DNA of 38,099 bases, taken from assembly GCA_903926205.1 (NCBI GenBank), contig CAIYID010000054.1:1-38099 (forward strand), read 5' to 3'. Under the pieces are notes generated by a model that ran no database searches, was not told the origin of the DNA, and saw nothing but the letters and a program-made list of their open reading frames with translations. This DNA is from an uncultured Bdellovibrionales bacterium. GTDB lineage: Bacteria > Bdellovibrionota > Bdellovibrionia > Bdellovibrionales > Bdellovibrionaceae. A program made the translations under genes and the position numbers. Positions 1-9,731 of the stretch are shown here, one piece after another (the stretch's first letter is position 1; each line of letters starts with the position of its first letter).

Positions 1-117
1 ATTCGGTCGAACTTGTTGAGTTTTTCTCGTGGAACTTATTAATAAGCCGAAGCCCAAATCCAAACAACTCGTATGAAACTGTAGCCTCACGGGGGCGGTT
101 CAGTAGGCTCTAAATCA

Positions 118-882
118 TCACCACGATAGGGGGCCAGTTTTAAACTGATGAACCATCCAGCCCCGTGCGTGGGCTTCTTTGCGTAAGTTTTCTTCTGTGG
201 CAAAAAGCTCTTCAGTTTCTGTGGCCGCGCCCACAGTCAACCGTAATTTAGCTCCTTCTAGTAGAGCTAAATCACCCATGGTGTTGCCAGAGGCAAAAAA
301 TGGCTTTTGTCCACCGGTGATTTCTAAAAGCGCCTCGAGCTTTCCTTCACGATAGGTGATTTTTCCATTTTGCTCTTTTGTAACAATATCTTTTTGCAAC
401 TTAGTTTGAACGCCGAGCACTTTTTCAAAAGGGATTCCCAATCTTTTTGCTCCGGGCTCCACAGCCCAAGCCACCGAAGCCGTGATCACAAAAACATCAA
501 CCTTGTTTGCCTGAAAATATTCAATCAATCTTTTTTGTTCTTCAAAAATTGGCAGTGGAGATTGAACGCACACAGCCGCCTCAGCCCACGCTCTCACCTC
601 AGAAATAGGATGACCTTCGTTGATTTGCGCTAACCAAAGGTAAGCCGGACGAGGATCGCCAGATTCTTTCCATTTTCGATAATATTGCCAGGGCTCTTCA
701 GGCAAATTTTTTAGTAAGCCCTGACTAATTTGATATTTAAAAAAAGCCTCTCCCAAATCTGTGTTCCAGAGAGTTCCATCCGCATCAAAGGCGGCAATGG
801 GACGTCGAGAACTCGACCTGAGTTCAGTCGCGAGCCCGGCTTTAATTTTTTCTTCGATCATCGACCAATTTTTCTGCTTCAC
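118..882 (-). CDS. HAD-superfamily phosphatase (phosphoserine phosphatase-like)
   Basis: A 254-aa soluble protein of the haloacid dehalogenase superfamily, likely a cytoplasmic phosphomonoesterase. Motif I is FDADGTLW with the nucleophile D33 and acid D35. Motif II lies around T134-S136 (VITAS), K181 may be the motif III lysine, and motif IV is GNTMGDLALL with D204. The long helical stretch between motifs I and II resembles the C1 cap of phosphoserine-phosphatase-like members, so the substrate could be a small phosphorylated metabolite, but it cannot be read from sequence. The start is GTG; an overlapping ATG two bases upstream is out of frame, and no strong SD is visible. It is transcribed divergently from the gene at 912 with only 29 bp between them. 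Family confident, substrate unknown. Confidence 0.85.
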   Translation of the reverse strand: MKQKNWSMIEEKIKAGLATELRSSSRRPIAAFDADGTLWNTDLGEAFFKYQISQGLLKNLPEEPWQYYRKWKESGDPRPAYLWLAQINEGHPISEVRAWAEAAVCVQSPLPIFEEQKRLIEYFQANKVDVFVITASVAWAVEPGAKRLGIPFEKVLGVQTKLQKDIVTKEQNGKITYREGKLEALLEITGGQKPFFASGNTMGDLALLEGAKLRLTVGAATETEELFATEENLRKEAHARGWMVHQFKTGPLSW

Positions 883-911
883 ATTTCGTAGTGTAAAGAC
901 ATAATAAGTCT

Positions 912-1361
912 ATGTCACTTTTTTTACACGTCTTGCAGCTTTCTGAAATTGATCAAATTCTTACCCTTGAGAGTCGCCACCTCAAAGACCGCGTTCCAGA
1001 TGAAATGGAAAGACAACTCCAGTCATGGAACGCCCGCTGGCGAAGAGAAGCTCTTGAGTATTATTTACCTCTTGGCTGGAGCTTTTGTGCCAAAGAAGAT
1101 TCTGAACTCGTTGGGTATTTCCTAGGACAAGCTTTTATGTACATCGACGGCCAAACCCAAGCGTTGTGGATAGAACATATGCAATTTTCAAATCTTCAAG
1201 TAAGAGATAACTTAGTGGAGCTTGCAATTAAACTGGGTCGGGAAAAACATTTGCAAAAAGTTTATTTTCCGAACGAACCGACTTTAAACTCCGCTTTACA
1301 CCCCTATAAATCTGAAGTTTGGACTCCGAGCACTCTCATGGTCAGGACAACGAAAATATGA
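912..1361 (+). CDS. Probable GNAT-like acetyltransferase domain protein
   Basis: A 149-aa soluble protein. The central segment (about residues 50-110) has an alternating strand/helix pattern, with an ELVGYFLGQAF strand and an ALWIEHMQFS strand followed by a helix. This resembles the GNAT fold, but no clear acetyl-CoA loop (Q/RxxGxG/A) is seen, so the assignment is weak. Its stop overlaps the start of glpD (ATATGA), so the two are probably translationally coupled. It may act on a substrate linked to glycerol-3-phosphate metabolism, or simply be co-transcribed. Alternative: a conserved hypothetical protein without enzymatic activity. Confidence 0.5.
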   Translation: MSLFLHVLQLSEIDQILTLESRHLKDRVPDEMERQLQSWNARWRREALEYYLPLGWSFCAKEDSELVGYFLGQAFMYIDGQTQALWIEHMQFSNLQVRDNLVELAIKLGREKHLQKVYFPNEPTLNSALHPYKSEVWTPSTLMVRTTKI

Positions 1362-2980
1362 AAAAATTCTCTCGAGAAACTCGCCTCGAAAATTTAAAAC
1401 GTATGGAAACTGAAACCTTCGATCTTTTTATTATCGGAGGTGGCATCAATGGCGCCGGCGTCGCGCGGGACGCCTCGATGCGCGGGATGAAGGTTGGCCT
1501 CGTTGAATCTTCTGATTTTGCGAGTGGTACAAGTTCACGGTCGAGCAAATTAATTCATGGTGGAATTCGCTATTTAGAAAATTTAGAATTTCATTTGGTA
1601 TTTGAAGCTCTCTCCGAGCGCCAAAAACTTTTTTCCATGGCTCCTCATTTGGTGCATCCTTTACGGTTTATGATTCCGCTTTATGAAACCGGAAGAGTGG
1701 GCATGACAAAAATGGGTCTTGGTATGTGGCTTTACGACGCTCTTTCCTTGTTTCAGGCGCCAGAACTTCATGAGCGTCTCTCGGTCCAAGAAAGCCTGGA
1801 TCGCCTACCTTTTTTAAAAAAAGATCAACTCTTGGGCTCTTATGTTTATTCAGATGCATACATGGATGATGACCGTTTGGTTCATGAAACTTTACGTTCA
1901 GCAAACGAACATGATGCGGTGATTGCTAATTACGTGAAAGCAACGGGCGTGCGCCTTTCTCCTGATGGTCAGGTTGAAGCACTCAAATTAAAAGATTTGC
2001 TCTCTGGGCGAACTTTGGAAGTAAAAGCCAGACATTTCGTCAGCACGGTTGGCCCTTGGAGTGACGAAGTGGGCTCTCAATTTTTCTCTGATTGGAAAAA
2101 AAGTCTTCGACCCACAAAAGGCGTTCATCTCACTTTTGAAAAAAGTCGTTTACCACTTTCAAGTGCGGTCGTCATGGGCACCGAAGAGCGAATTGTTTTT
2201 GGAATTCCACGGCATGAAATGGTCATCGTCGGTACAACCGACACTGATTTCTCTGGTAACCCAGAAAATGTAAATACTGAGCGTGAGGATGTGGATTACT
2301 TACTGGGAATTGTGGGAAAATATTTTCCAGGCTCGCAGATTAAAGAAAGTGACATTGTTGCCTCCTATGCAGGAGTTCGCCCCTTGGTCTCTGATGGTTC
2401 TGATACCGAAGGTAAAACTTCTCGCGAACACGTCATTTTCACAGAACCTCATGGCCTCACTTTCGTCATTGGCGGCAAATACACCACTTATCGCTTGATA
2501 GCTAAGCAGGTCATTGAACACTGCTTGGCAAAATTTCCCATTGAAGATCGTGTGCGCTGGATTCGTTGTCACACGGAGGCTCCGATTAATCCTCTTGTCA
2601 CCGAAGAATCCTTCACCGAGCGCGAACATTTACTTAGCTTTTTGCGCTTACAAACAAATTTGAACGAAAATGAAATTCATTGGCTTTCAGATCGACATGG
2701 GCCTGAGTGCATCGAAATAGTAGACCGATATGGACATGAGTTAAGCTACTCGCAATACGAAGTTCATCACGCTATAGATTACACCATGTGTATGAATTTA
2801 TTAGACTTTTTCCATCGACGAGTGCCTTATGTTTTGGCTCACAAAGACCATGGTGAAGAGTTCCTTTCTTTGATGAGCAAAGTTTTCAAAGAGCGCTTTC
2901 TCCTTTCTGACGAAGAAGTCGATCTACAAAAATCCCGATTTCATCAGGAACTTCACCATGAATTTTCGTGGAGAAAATAG
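1358..2980 (+). CDS. glpD: Aerobic glycerol-3-phosphate dehydrogenase
   Basis: A 540-aa FAD flavoenzyme that oxidises sn-glycerol-3-phosphate to dihydroxyacetone phosphate at the inner membrane and passes electrons to quinone. The N-terminal dinucleotide-binding motif is IIGGGINGAG (about residues 25-34), followed by the family signature SSRSSKLIHGGIRYLE. The GTTDTD and AGVRPL segments of the FAD-oxidoreductase fold are present, and a C-terminal helical domain follows. Length is normal for GlpD. The start was placed at the ATG overlapping the preceding stop; a longer reading frame begins at 1319, but the extra residues do not match the family. No glpK or glpF neighbour is in the window. Confidence 0.95.
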   Translation: MKKFSRETRLENLKRMETETFDLFIIGGGINGAGVARDASMRGMKVGLVESSDFASGTSSRSSKLIHGGIRYLENLEFHLVFEALSERQKLFSMAPHLVHPLRFMIPLYETGRVGMTKMGLGMWLYDALSLFQAPELHERLSVQESLDRLPFLKKDQLLGSYVYSDAYMDDDRLVHETLRSANEHDAVIANYVKATGVRLSPDGQVEALKLKDLLSGRTLEVKARHFVSTVGPWSDEVGSQFFSDWKKSLRPTKGVHLTFEKSRLPLSSAVVMGTEERIVFGIPRHEMVIVGTTDTDFSGNPENVNTEREDVDYLLGIVGKYFPGSQIKESDIVASYAGVRPLVSDGSDTEGKTSREHVIFTEPHGLTFVIGGKYTTYRLIAKQVIEHCLAKFPIEDRVRWIRCHTEAPINPLVTEESFTEREHLLSFLRLQTNLNENEIHWLSDRHGPECIEIVDRYGHELSYSQYEVHHAIDYTMCMNLLDFFHRRVPYVLAHKDHGEEFLSLMSKVFKERFLLSDEEVDLQKSRFHQELHHEFSWRK

Positions 2981-3064
2981 ATTTTCTGGAAAAGCCCGTG
3001 AGATATCCGGCGCGGCGAGTTAGACGTCTACGAATAATCATTTCAATTCAACCAACTATGCGCA

Positions 3065-3093
3065 TTGACTCTTGTTTTTTACCGGGTCAAAAT
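3065..3093 (+). promoter_or_regulatory. Candidate sigma-70 promoter of mreB
   Basis: A TTGACT box at 3065-3070 is followed after 17 bases by CAAAAT at 3088-3093, a 4/6 match to the -10 box. A second AT-rich box, TATAAA, is at 3104-3109 without a properly spaced -35. A 10-bp palindrome TAGACGTCTA lies upstream at 3021-3030. The 149-bp gap after glpD and this arrangement suggest mreB starts its own transcription unit. Prediction from sequence only. Confidence 0.4.
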
Positions 3094-3126
3094 TTCACTC
3101 AGCTATAAAATTTAATTAGAGAGTGA

Positions 3127-4173
<1,047 letters not shown>

Positions 4174-4182
4174 GGTTGAACG

Positions 4183-4653
4183 ATGTTTGACACTGAAATC
4201 AAAGCCATCGGGCTCTTTTTTTTCCTCTCCCTATTGGAGGAACGCCGAGCGATCATCGCCGCAACAAAGGCGACGGATTTGTTTTATAAAAAAATGAAAA
4301 AATCTCCACAAACAAAACCAAGCATTGTTTTAGTCATGGTTTGCAAACAAATGTGGGATAAGAGTCGAGGCAACTTTCAACGAGGTCGCCCCCGTTACAC
4401 ACCAGACTCTGGCTGGCTTTTTCCAATGGGACTGGAGTTGTCACCATGGAAGGAATTTCAAAAAACTGCGCCAGAGGACGAACTGCTGACTTTAATTTGG
4501 TCGCAGGTTTTCAAAATTTCCGATGCAGACCTTTCAACGGCTCTTGGAATCACTGAAGGAACTATTCGTTATCGCATTGGACGAGCTCTTCGTAAAATAG
4601 GTGGAATGACACAAAACCCGAGCGCACTCAACACGGAAGTGGTGAGGTCCTGA
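4183..4653 (+). CDS. Sigma-factor-like protein (region 4 HTH)
   Basis: A 156-aa protein with a clear C-terminal sigma-70 region 4-type helix-turn-helix at about residues 100-140 (ISDADLSTALGITEGTIRYR, then IGRALRKIGG). The N-terminal half (residues 1-90), where an ECF sigma would have region 2, is divergent: LEERRAIIAATKATDLFYKKM could be a remnant. It begins 9 bp after mreB and overlaps the next gene by one base (TGATG), the layout of an ECF sigma with its anti-sigma. It may be a genuine ECF sigma factor or a region-4-only regulator. What it controls is not visible. Confidence 0.7.
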   Translation: MFDTEIKAIGLFFFLSLLEERRAIIAATKATDLFYKKMKKSPQTKPSIVLVMVCKQMWDKSRGNFQRGRPRYTPDSGWLFPMGLELSPWKEFQKTAPEDELLTLIWSQVFKISDADLSTALGITEGTIRYRIGRALRKIGGMTQNPSALNTEVVRS

Positions 4654-5645
4654 TGGACAATAATTCTATTTCTTTTTCAAAAAAGGGTGAAAGAAAAATT
4701 TCTGGGTTTGTGGCCCAAGAATTACTGTATGATTACGTCACTTTTCATTTGGATCCAGAGCGAATGAAAGCGGTTGAGGAATACGTAAAAACTTCACACG
4801 AAGCCCAAGCAGATATTCAACTCATCAATGACGGTCTTGATTATGTTGAGCGCCTTTCGGAAATTCACGTTTCTGACGCTCTCTTAGAAACTTTAAAAAC
4901 TCCATCCTCTTATCTGCAGGTGTTACTACGAAAATTACGCTTTGAAGAGTGGTCACCAGGAATCAAAATGGGCCTGGAAGTGATGATCGTTGCTGTGGGC
5001 GTGATTTCTATCTCCTTGGTAATCCCCTGGCACAAACTTATGGAACTGAGTGTGTCCAAGAAAAAAGACGTTGTTCTTACAGAAGTTCAAAAAACTCCGA
5101 TGGCCGCTCAAGATGTTGAAGTGGCAGGACTGCCTGAAGAAGCCACGGTCGTTTTTCCAGACGAAGGCAAAAAAAATACAGAAGCCCCCAAGTCAGCGGC
5201 TGATATTGTGGCAAAGAAAAATCTGCCGCCACCTCCTCCTCCTCCGTCAGCTGTGAATCAAATTGCAACGAATATTCCTACGACTGAAAAACAAAAATCT
5301 GGACAAAAATCCGCTGTAGCAAAAGCAACTGTCGATGAAACTAATTCCGAAAAGAAACAAGGGTATCTTTATCGCGGAATTATGAAAGTCACGAATGCGG
5401 AAGCGGTTTCCACTAAATTTGTTGAAAAAATTAACGAACTTGGCGGACGAAAAGCCGGAGAAGTTGAGCTCGGCTGGAAAAAAGGCAATGCAAATTATTT
5501 TCACTTCACAATGCCAGAGGCGAAGTACCAAGCTTTTCTTGAATTTACAAAAAAATACGGCGGTTTAAGTCTGCAAAAAGAAAAACATGATCGCTTAATG
5601 CCGGAAGGAATTGTTCGAATTATTTTTTCGCTTGAAGAAAAATAG
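4653..5645 (+). CDS. Probable membrane anti-sigma factor with proline-rich periplasmic linker
   Basis: A 330-aa single-pass membrane protein. The N-terminal cytoplasmic part (about 20-100) has the helical look of an anti-sigma domain (LLYDYVTFHLDPERMKAVEE) but lacks the zinc HxxxCxxC motif. One transmembrane segment lies at about 106-125. The periplasmic part has a low-complexity linker with seven consecutive prolines (192-198), then a folded C-terminal domain (about 235-330) that I do not recognise. The start overlaps the stop of the sigma-like gene, suggesting coupled synthesis. The likely role is to hold the sigma-like protein at the membrane and release it on an envelope signal (inference). 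Confidence 0.6.
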   Translation: MDNNSISFSKKGERKISGFVAQELLYDYVTFHLDPERMKAVEEYVKTSHEAQADIQLINDGLDYVERLSEIHVSDALLETLKTPSSYLQVLLRKLRFEEWSPGIKMGLEVMIVAVGVISISLVIPWHKLMELSVSKKKDVVLTEVQKTPMAAQDVEVAGLPEEATVVFPDEGKKNTEAPKSAADIVAKKNLPPPPPPPSAVNQIATNIPTTEKQKSGQKSAVAKATVDETNSEKKQGYLYRGIMKVTNAEAVSTKFVEKINELGGRKAGEVELGWKKGNANYFHFTMPEAKYQAFLEFTKKYGGLSLQKEKHDRLMPEGIVRIIFSLEEK

Positions 5646-5679
5646 TGCAAATAGATTTGCAGAAACGAAGTAAAAATAA

Positions 5680-7611
5680 ATGAGTTTTTCTTATCGAAGG
5701 AAATCTAAAAAATCTCTTCGTACAATTCTGATTGTGTGGTTTCTCTTATTTGCTATTGCCCCCCTTGCCTTTTTAACTGGCTTCTCTGTAATACGATATG
5801 AAAAGGCCATCAATCGAGAGTTAGGCCGACGCCTTGAAGGCAATGCTCGAGAAGTCGCAACCATGATGACAGAATTTCGTGCTTCTTTGGTCCAAAAAAG
5901 GGATCGACACTTATCAGATCCTGCGTTCATTTATAATCTTTCTACTAATCAGGTGAATGAACTCACTGAAATTGCAAAGACTTGGATTCGTTCTGACATT
6001 GCCAGTGAACTCACTTTTTTTTCAAGAAATGGTCGCCTGCTATTATCAGAATCAAAACATGGATTGAATCTGAAGGAATTTACTCCTTCTGGGAGCAATG
6101 CGATTTATATCTCTGATGAAAATCTGGAAAAAATGAAAGAGGAGAATGAATATTCTTTCATTGAAGTCACAGAGTCGAAAAAAATCTCGCTCATTCTTTT
6201 GTCGAAAATTCAAAATCAATCCGGAAAAGCCATCGGCTTTGTTGAACAATTAATAGAAATCAACCAAGACTTTCTCAACGGACTTAAAAATCGAATGCGC
6301 GTTGAATTGATTTTAATCCGTAAAAACGCTCAAGTGATGGTTTCGACTCATCCTGATTTCTATGAATATAAAAAAGATTTTTTTAACAGTTACATTCAAC
6401 CAAATTCTCCAAGTAATTTTGAACTGACTTTACGAGGAGACCCTCAATCGTTTATCGTATATCCAGTACATTGGGGGAAATCGGATTTTTTTATCGCCAT
6501 AGGAGCCTCCAAAGGAGATGCCAACGCCGTCTTAAAAGGTGTTAACTATGCCTTTTTCTCAGTCACGGGTGCTGTTTCAATTTTACTTATTATTACCATT
6601 TTGTTGATTTCAAATTCCATCTTGCGCCCTCTGGATGACTTGGTTCAAGCAACCCAAGACCTGCCCATGAGTGATCAGTTGGTTGAAATTCCAATCAAAA
6701 GCGATACGGAGATTGGACTTTTAACAGAATCCTTCAATCAAATGAGCCGGCAAATTATTCGTGTCCGTGCGGAACTCAAAGCGAAAATTAATGAACTTGA
6801 ACTGGCCAACCAGGAATTAAAAGAAACTCAAAGCCGTCTTGTTCACTCGTCTAAAATGTCGAGTTTGGGTCAGCTCGTTGCTGGGGTGGCGCATGAATTA
6901 AATAATCCCATCAGTTTTATTTACAGCAATATGACTCATCTGAAAGAGTACTCAACTAAGTTGATTCAATTAGCCGATGCAGCCGAAGCTAATCCCGCTA
7001 ATATTAATGAACTGAAAAAAACCTTGGAAATTGATTACATCAAAGCGGATTTGCCCAAATTGGTAGCCTCTTGTGAAGACGGAGCCCGCCGTGTCCGTGA
7101 CATTGTTCTTGGACTTAGAAATTTTTCACGTTTAGAAGAGGCAAAACTTCAAGAACTTAACGTCAATGAGGCCATAGAAAGCACCTTGAATCTTCTCTTT
7201 GGAGAAATAAAAAATAGAATTCAAGTTCATAAATATTATGGAGATCTTCCCTTGGTGAATTGCTATGCAACACAAATTAATCAAGTATTTATGAATATTT
7301 TATCGAATGCAGTTCAGGCCATTGATGGGTTAGGTAACATTTGGATTACAACAAAAAAAAACCCAGCCTTAAACAGTAAAAATTCGATTATGATTTCAAT
7401 TCAAGATTCTGGAAAAGGTATTTCAAAAGATGTCATTGATCGAATTTTCGATCCATTTTTTTCAACAAAGGGAGTCGGTCAAGGAACCGGTCTTGGGCTG
7501 AGTATTTCATATGGAATTATGCAGTCTCATGGAGGCGAAATTCAGGTGAAGTCCGAAATGGGCATTGGCACTGAATTTATCATCACGTTGCCAATTAAGA
7601 AATCGACTTAA
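5680..7611 (+). CDS. Membrane sensor histidine kinase
   Basis: A 643-aa sensor kinase. TM1 is at about 15-37, then a periplasmic ligand-binding region of about 250 residues (Cache-like by size and position), TM2 at about 290-312, a HAMP segment, and a coiled coil. The HisKA domain has H405 in GVAHELNNP. The ATPase domain has an N box (QVFMNILSNAVQAI), G1 (DSGKGIS), F box (FDPFFSTK) and G2 (GTGLGLS). All catalytic motifs are intact. No response regulator is adjacent, so the partner is elsewhere. It follows the anti-sigma gene by 34 bp and may be co-transcribed with it. Its 3' end overlaps the convergent amidotransferase gene by 17 bp. Confidence 0.93.
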   Translation: MSFSYRRKSKKSLRTILIVWFLLFAIAPLAFLTGFSVIRYEKAINRELGRRLEGNAREVATMMTEFRASLVQKRDRHLSDPAFIYNLSTNQVNELTEIAKTWIRSDIASELTFFSRNGRLLLSESKHGLNLKEFTPSGSNAIYISDENLEKMKEENEYSFIEVTESKKISLILLSKIQNQSGKAIGFVEQLIEINQDFLNGLKNRMRVELILIRKNAQVMVSTHPDFYEYKKDFFNSYIQPNSPSNFELTLRGDPQSFIVYPVHWGKSDFFIAIGASKGDANAVLKGVNYAFFSVTGAVSILLIITILLISNSILRPLDDLVQATQDLPMSDQLVEIPIKSDTEIGLLTESFNQMSRQIIRVRAELKAKINELELANQELKETQSRLVHSSKMSSLGQLVAGVAHELNNPISFIYSNMTHLKEYSTKLIQLADAAEANPANINELKKTLEIDYIKADLPKLVASCEDGARRVRDIVLGLRNFSRLEEAKLQELNVNEAIESTLNLLFGEIKNRIQVHKYYGDLPLVNCYATQINQVFMNILSNAVQAIDGLGNIWITTKKNPALNSKNSIMISIQDSGKGISKDVIDRIFDPFFSTKGVGQGTGLGLSISYGIMQSHGGEIQVKSEMGIGTEFIITLPIKKST

Positions 7612-8407
7612 TTTTTTGAATCCAGGGAATGGTCTTCTCTTGCCGAGAGATCGCACCTTCCTGAAATAAATAGAGCGTTCCAGGCTCAAGACGTATCCAG
7701 TTTTCATCGTCAGTAAGAGGTGTCGTTGCAATTATTGCCACGCGGTCCTTCTCGGAAGTGACGGAACTAAAATCCACAGTTAAATCCTGATCTTTCAAGC
7801 TTGCCGTTGAAAATGGCGCTTTTCGAATAATGTGAGTAAGTTGAGTCGAACAGTGTGCGAACAGCAAATTTCCATTAGACATCAAAAAATTAAATTCTCC
7901 CTGCTGACCAATTTCTTTTGAAAGCTCTGAGATTGAGGAGAAAAGTGATTCTGTATCAGGACAAGAATTTCCATACCGAAGCCTTAACTCTTGCATCATC
8001 CAACAAAATAGTTTTTCACTATCAGTTGTGCCTACCGGAACATAAGGACCAAGTACTTTTGGATTAAAATCTAAAATATTTCCATTGTGGGCAAATATCC
8101 AATAGAAACCCCAAAGCTCTCGCATAAATGGATGAGTATTTTCTAACCGAACATCACCTTGAGTTGCTTTACGAATATGTGCTACAACATTTTTTGACTT
8201 GATTGGATAACTGCTAACGAGCTCCGCGATTTTTGAGTGCGCCGAGGGAAGAGGATCAAGGAATTGTCGCACTCCTTTTCCCTCGAAAAAGGCAATTCCC
8301 CATCCGTCCTGATGTTGATCTGTAAGTCCTCCCCGTGCTTGAAAACCGGTGAAGGAAAAACAGATGTCTGTGGGCACGTTACAATTCATTCCAAGAAGTT
8401 GGCACAT
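7595..8407 (-). CDS. Class II glutamine amidotransferase (YafJ-like)
   Basis: A 270-aa protein of the Ntn-type glutamine amidotransferase family. The nucleophile would be Cys2 after removal of Met1 (MCQLLGMN). Other conserved blocks are DGWGIAFF, the arginine block HIRKATQGDV, THPF, and the oxyanion-loop HNGNI. The protein has no synthetase domain, as in the stand-alone YafJ/DUG3-like group, so it probably hydrolyses glutamine or a gamma-glutamyl compound. The true acceptor is unknown. Its last codons overlap the convergent histidine kinase gene. Confidence 0.9.
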   Translation of the reverse strand: MCQLLGMNCNVPTDICFSFTGFQARGGLTDQHQDGWGIAFFEGKGVRQFLDPLPSAHSKIAELVSSYPIKSKNVVAHIRKATQGDVRLENTHPFMRELWGFYWIFAHNGNILDFNPKVLGPYVPVGTTDSEKLFCWMMQELRLRYGNSCPDTESLFSSISELSKEIGQQGEFNFLMSNGNLLFAHCSTQLTHIIRKAPFSTASLKDQDLTVDFSSVTSEKDRVAIIATTPLTDDENWIRLEPGTLYLFQEGAISRQEKTIPWIQKIKSIS

Positions 8408-8528
8408 GTTGCGAGATTACCGCAAAATACAACATCAACGCTAGTCCACTAGACCAAAGACCTAGTCCTCAACGCTCCTATCAATAAGCTCTTTAAATTT
8501 TTTCCAAAATTTCCGATACAAGTTTCGT

Positions 8529-9098
8529 ATGGTCAAAGATCAACAAAAACCTAGCAATTCATCGGCAGGATTTATCGCCGTGGTCTTTTTTTTGACCGCA
8601 GCAATTTTTTATTTTTATTCACAAAGAAATGACACAGTCGAAATTCCACGTGATCCAGCGACAACTCATCGCACAACGGCGGAAGCTGAGGTTTTGGTAA
8701 ATAAATATTTAAAAGAAACTAATACAAAAATTGAAAGTCAAAAAAGACTTAGTGAGGTTGAAAATAACTTTATCGTTCCTCGAATTGGGGAATTAGTGCC
8801 AATCGCACCCGATACTAAAAAAACATTTAACGTGGATGGACCCGAAGACATAAATCAAAAAAAACTCCGCGAGACTTTTGCTCCTGATGTCAGCCGAGAG
8901 GATTCAAGTCCTCGTGGCGTGATTGAAAGTCAATTAGCCGATAAGCAAAGAATCGCTGAATACGATCGAGAGTACCGACATCAATACACGAAAGCCTTCA
9001 TTGAGAATGCTCGCATTAATGGCTGGATCATCAAAGTCGACAAAAATGGAGTGGTTATACAAGCAACGCCAATTTCAGGCTTTGAAGAAAACCAATAA
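8529..9098 (+). CDS. Hypothetical single-pass membrane protein
   Basis: 189 aa. A single N-terminal transmembrane helix (about 13-31, AGFIAVVFFLTAAIFYFYS) is followed by a charged, probably periplasmic region rich in predicted coil. The C-terminal 50 residues (YTKAFIENARINGWIIKVDKNGVVI) look like a small folded domain, faintly like the energy-transducer TonB C-terminus, but the similarity is too weak to name. No functional assignment. It stands alone between two minus-strand genes. Confidence 0.7.
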   Translation: MVKDQQKPSNSSAGFIAVVFFLTAAIFYFYSQRNDTVEIPRDPATTHRTTAEAEVLVNKYLKETNTKIESQKRLSEVENNFIVPRIGELVPIAPDTKKTFNVDGPEDINQKKLRETFAPDVSREDSSPRGVIESQLADKQRIAEYDREYRHQYTKAFIENARINGWIIKVDKNGVVIQATPISGFEENQ

Positions 9099-9123
9099 AT
9101 TTAAACTAAGGAGCATGAAGACT

Positions 9124-9525
9124 TCAGTTTTTGTATAGCGACATCGGAAAATACATGCCTTTGTCTGCAAAGCTAAAATATTTTTCAGCTGAAAAGATTA
9201 AATGATCCTGCATTGGAACTTCTAGCAAACGGGATACCTTAACAATTTTTTGGGTAACAATTTTGTCTTCCCGACTGGGCTGAACTCGACCACTGGGATG
9301 GTTGTGTGCCAGCAAAAAAGCAGAAGCATTACGAGAGCAGACCGTACGAACCAAGTCACGCGGATGAATAACGCATTCATTCACAGTCCCTCTAAAAATT
9401 AAATCAATCTCCATAAGTTTCAAATTTGCATCAAGAGTTAAAAGCCACACTTCCTCCTGCAGAAAATTGACTTTTTTTCGCAACACCTCAAAAGCTTTTC
9501 GGCTGCTATTAATAATCACGAACAC
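9124..9525 (-). CDS. radC: Short RadC-family JAB/MPN domain protein
   Basis: 133 aa consisting almost only of the RadC JAB1/MPN metal-binding domain. The JAMM-type motif is complete: E24/E25 upstream, then HNHPSG (H74, H76, S78) and D87. Typical RadC proteins are about 220 aa with an N-terminal UPF0758 helix-hairpin-helix region, missing here. The family is annotated as DNA repair but its real biochemical role is unsettled; short versions are common in accessory DNA. The start is GTG at 9525 or the in-frame GTG two codons later, which has better spacing from the SD AAGGGG. Confidence 0.85.
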   Translation of the reverse strand: MFVIINSSRKAFEVLRKKVNFLQEEVWLLTLDANLKLMEIDLIFRGTVNECVIHPRDLVRTVCSRNASAFLLAHNHPSGRVQPSREDKIVTQKIVKVSRLLEVPMQDHLIFSAEKYFSFADKGMYFPMSLYKN

Positions 9526-9639
9526 CCCTTAGGATTGAATTCATAATGGAACTTCTGACACATAATTCAAATTTCTGGCCAAAAATTAAAATAAATTAAT
9601 GGGGTCCTGTGTCTGAAGTATGGACAAGTCCGGACAGCG

Positions 9640-9658
9640 CGATAGAGAACTTCTATCG
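9640..9658 (+). promoter_or_regulatory. Hairpin in the lpoB upstream region
   Basis: A perfect 7-bp stem, CGATAGA (9640-9646) and TCTATCG (9652-9658), with a 5-nt loop, lies in the 206-bp gap before lpoB. An 8-bp palindrome GTCCGGAC is at 9628-9635, and a TTTTTTCAAT repeat occurs twice before the SD. These may be regulator sites or leader structure. No definite promoter is assigned. Confidence 0.3.
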
Positions 9659-9731
9659 AATTGTTTTAGAGTTTTTTCAATGTTCTAATTGATGAATCAA
9701 AAAACGATAGATTTTTTCAATTGGAGGAAAC

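Noticed and set aside
9115-9138. Seven-codon ORF with a good SD (AAGGAGC ATG) between two convergent genes
   Set aside because: Too short to support and it overlaps the end of the RadC-like gene; probably chance.
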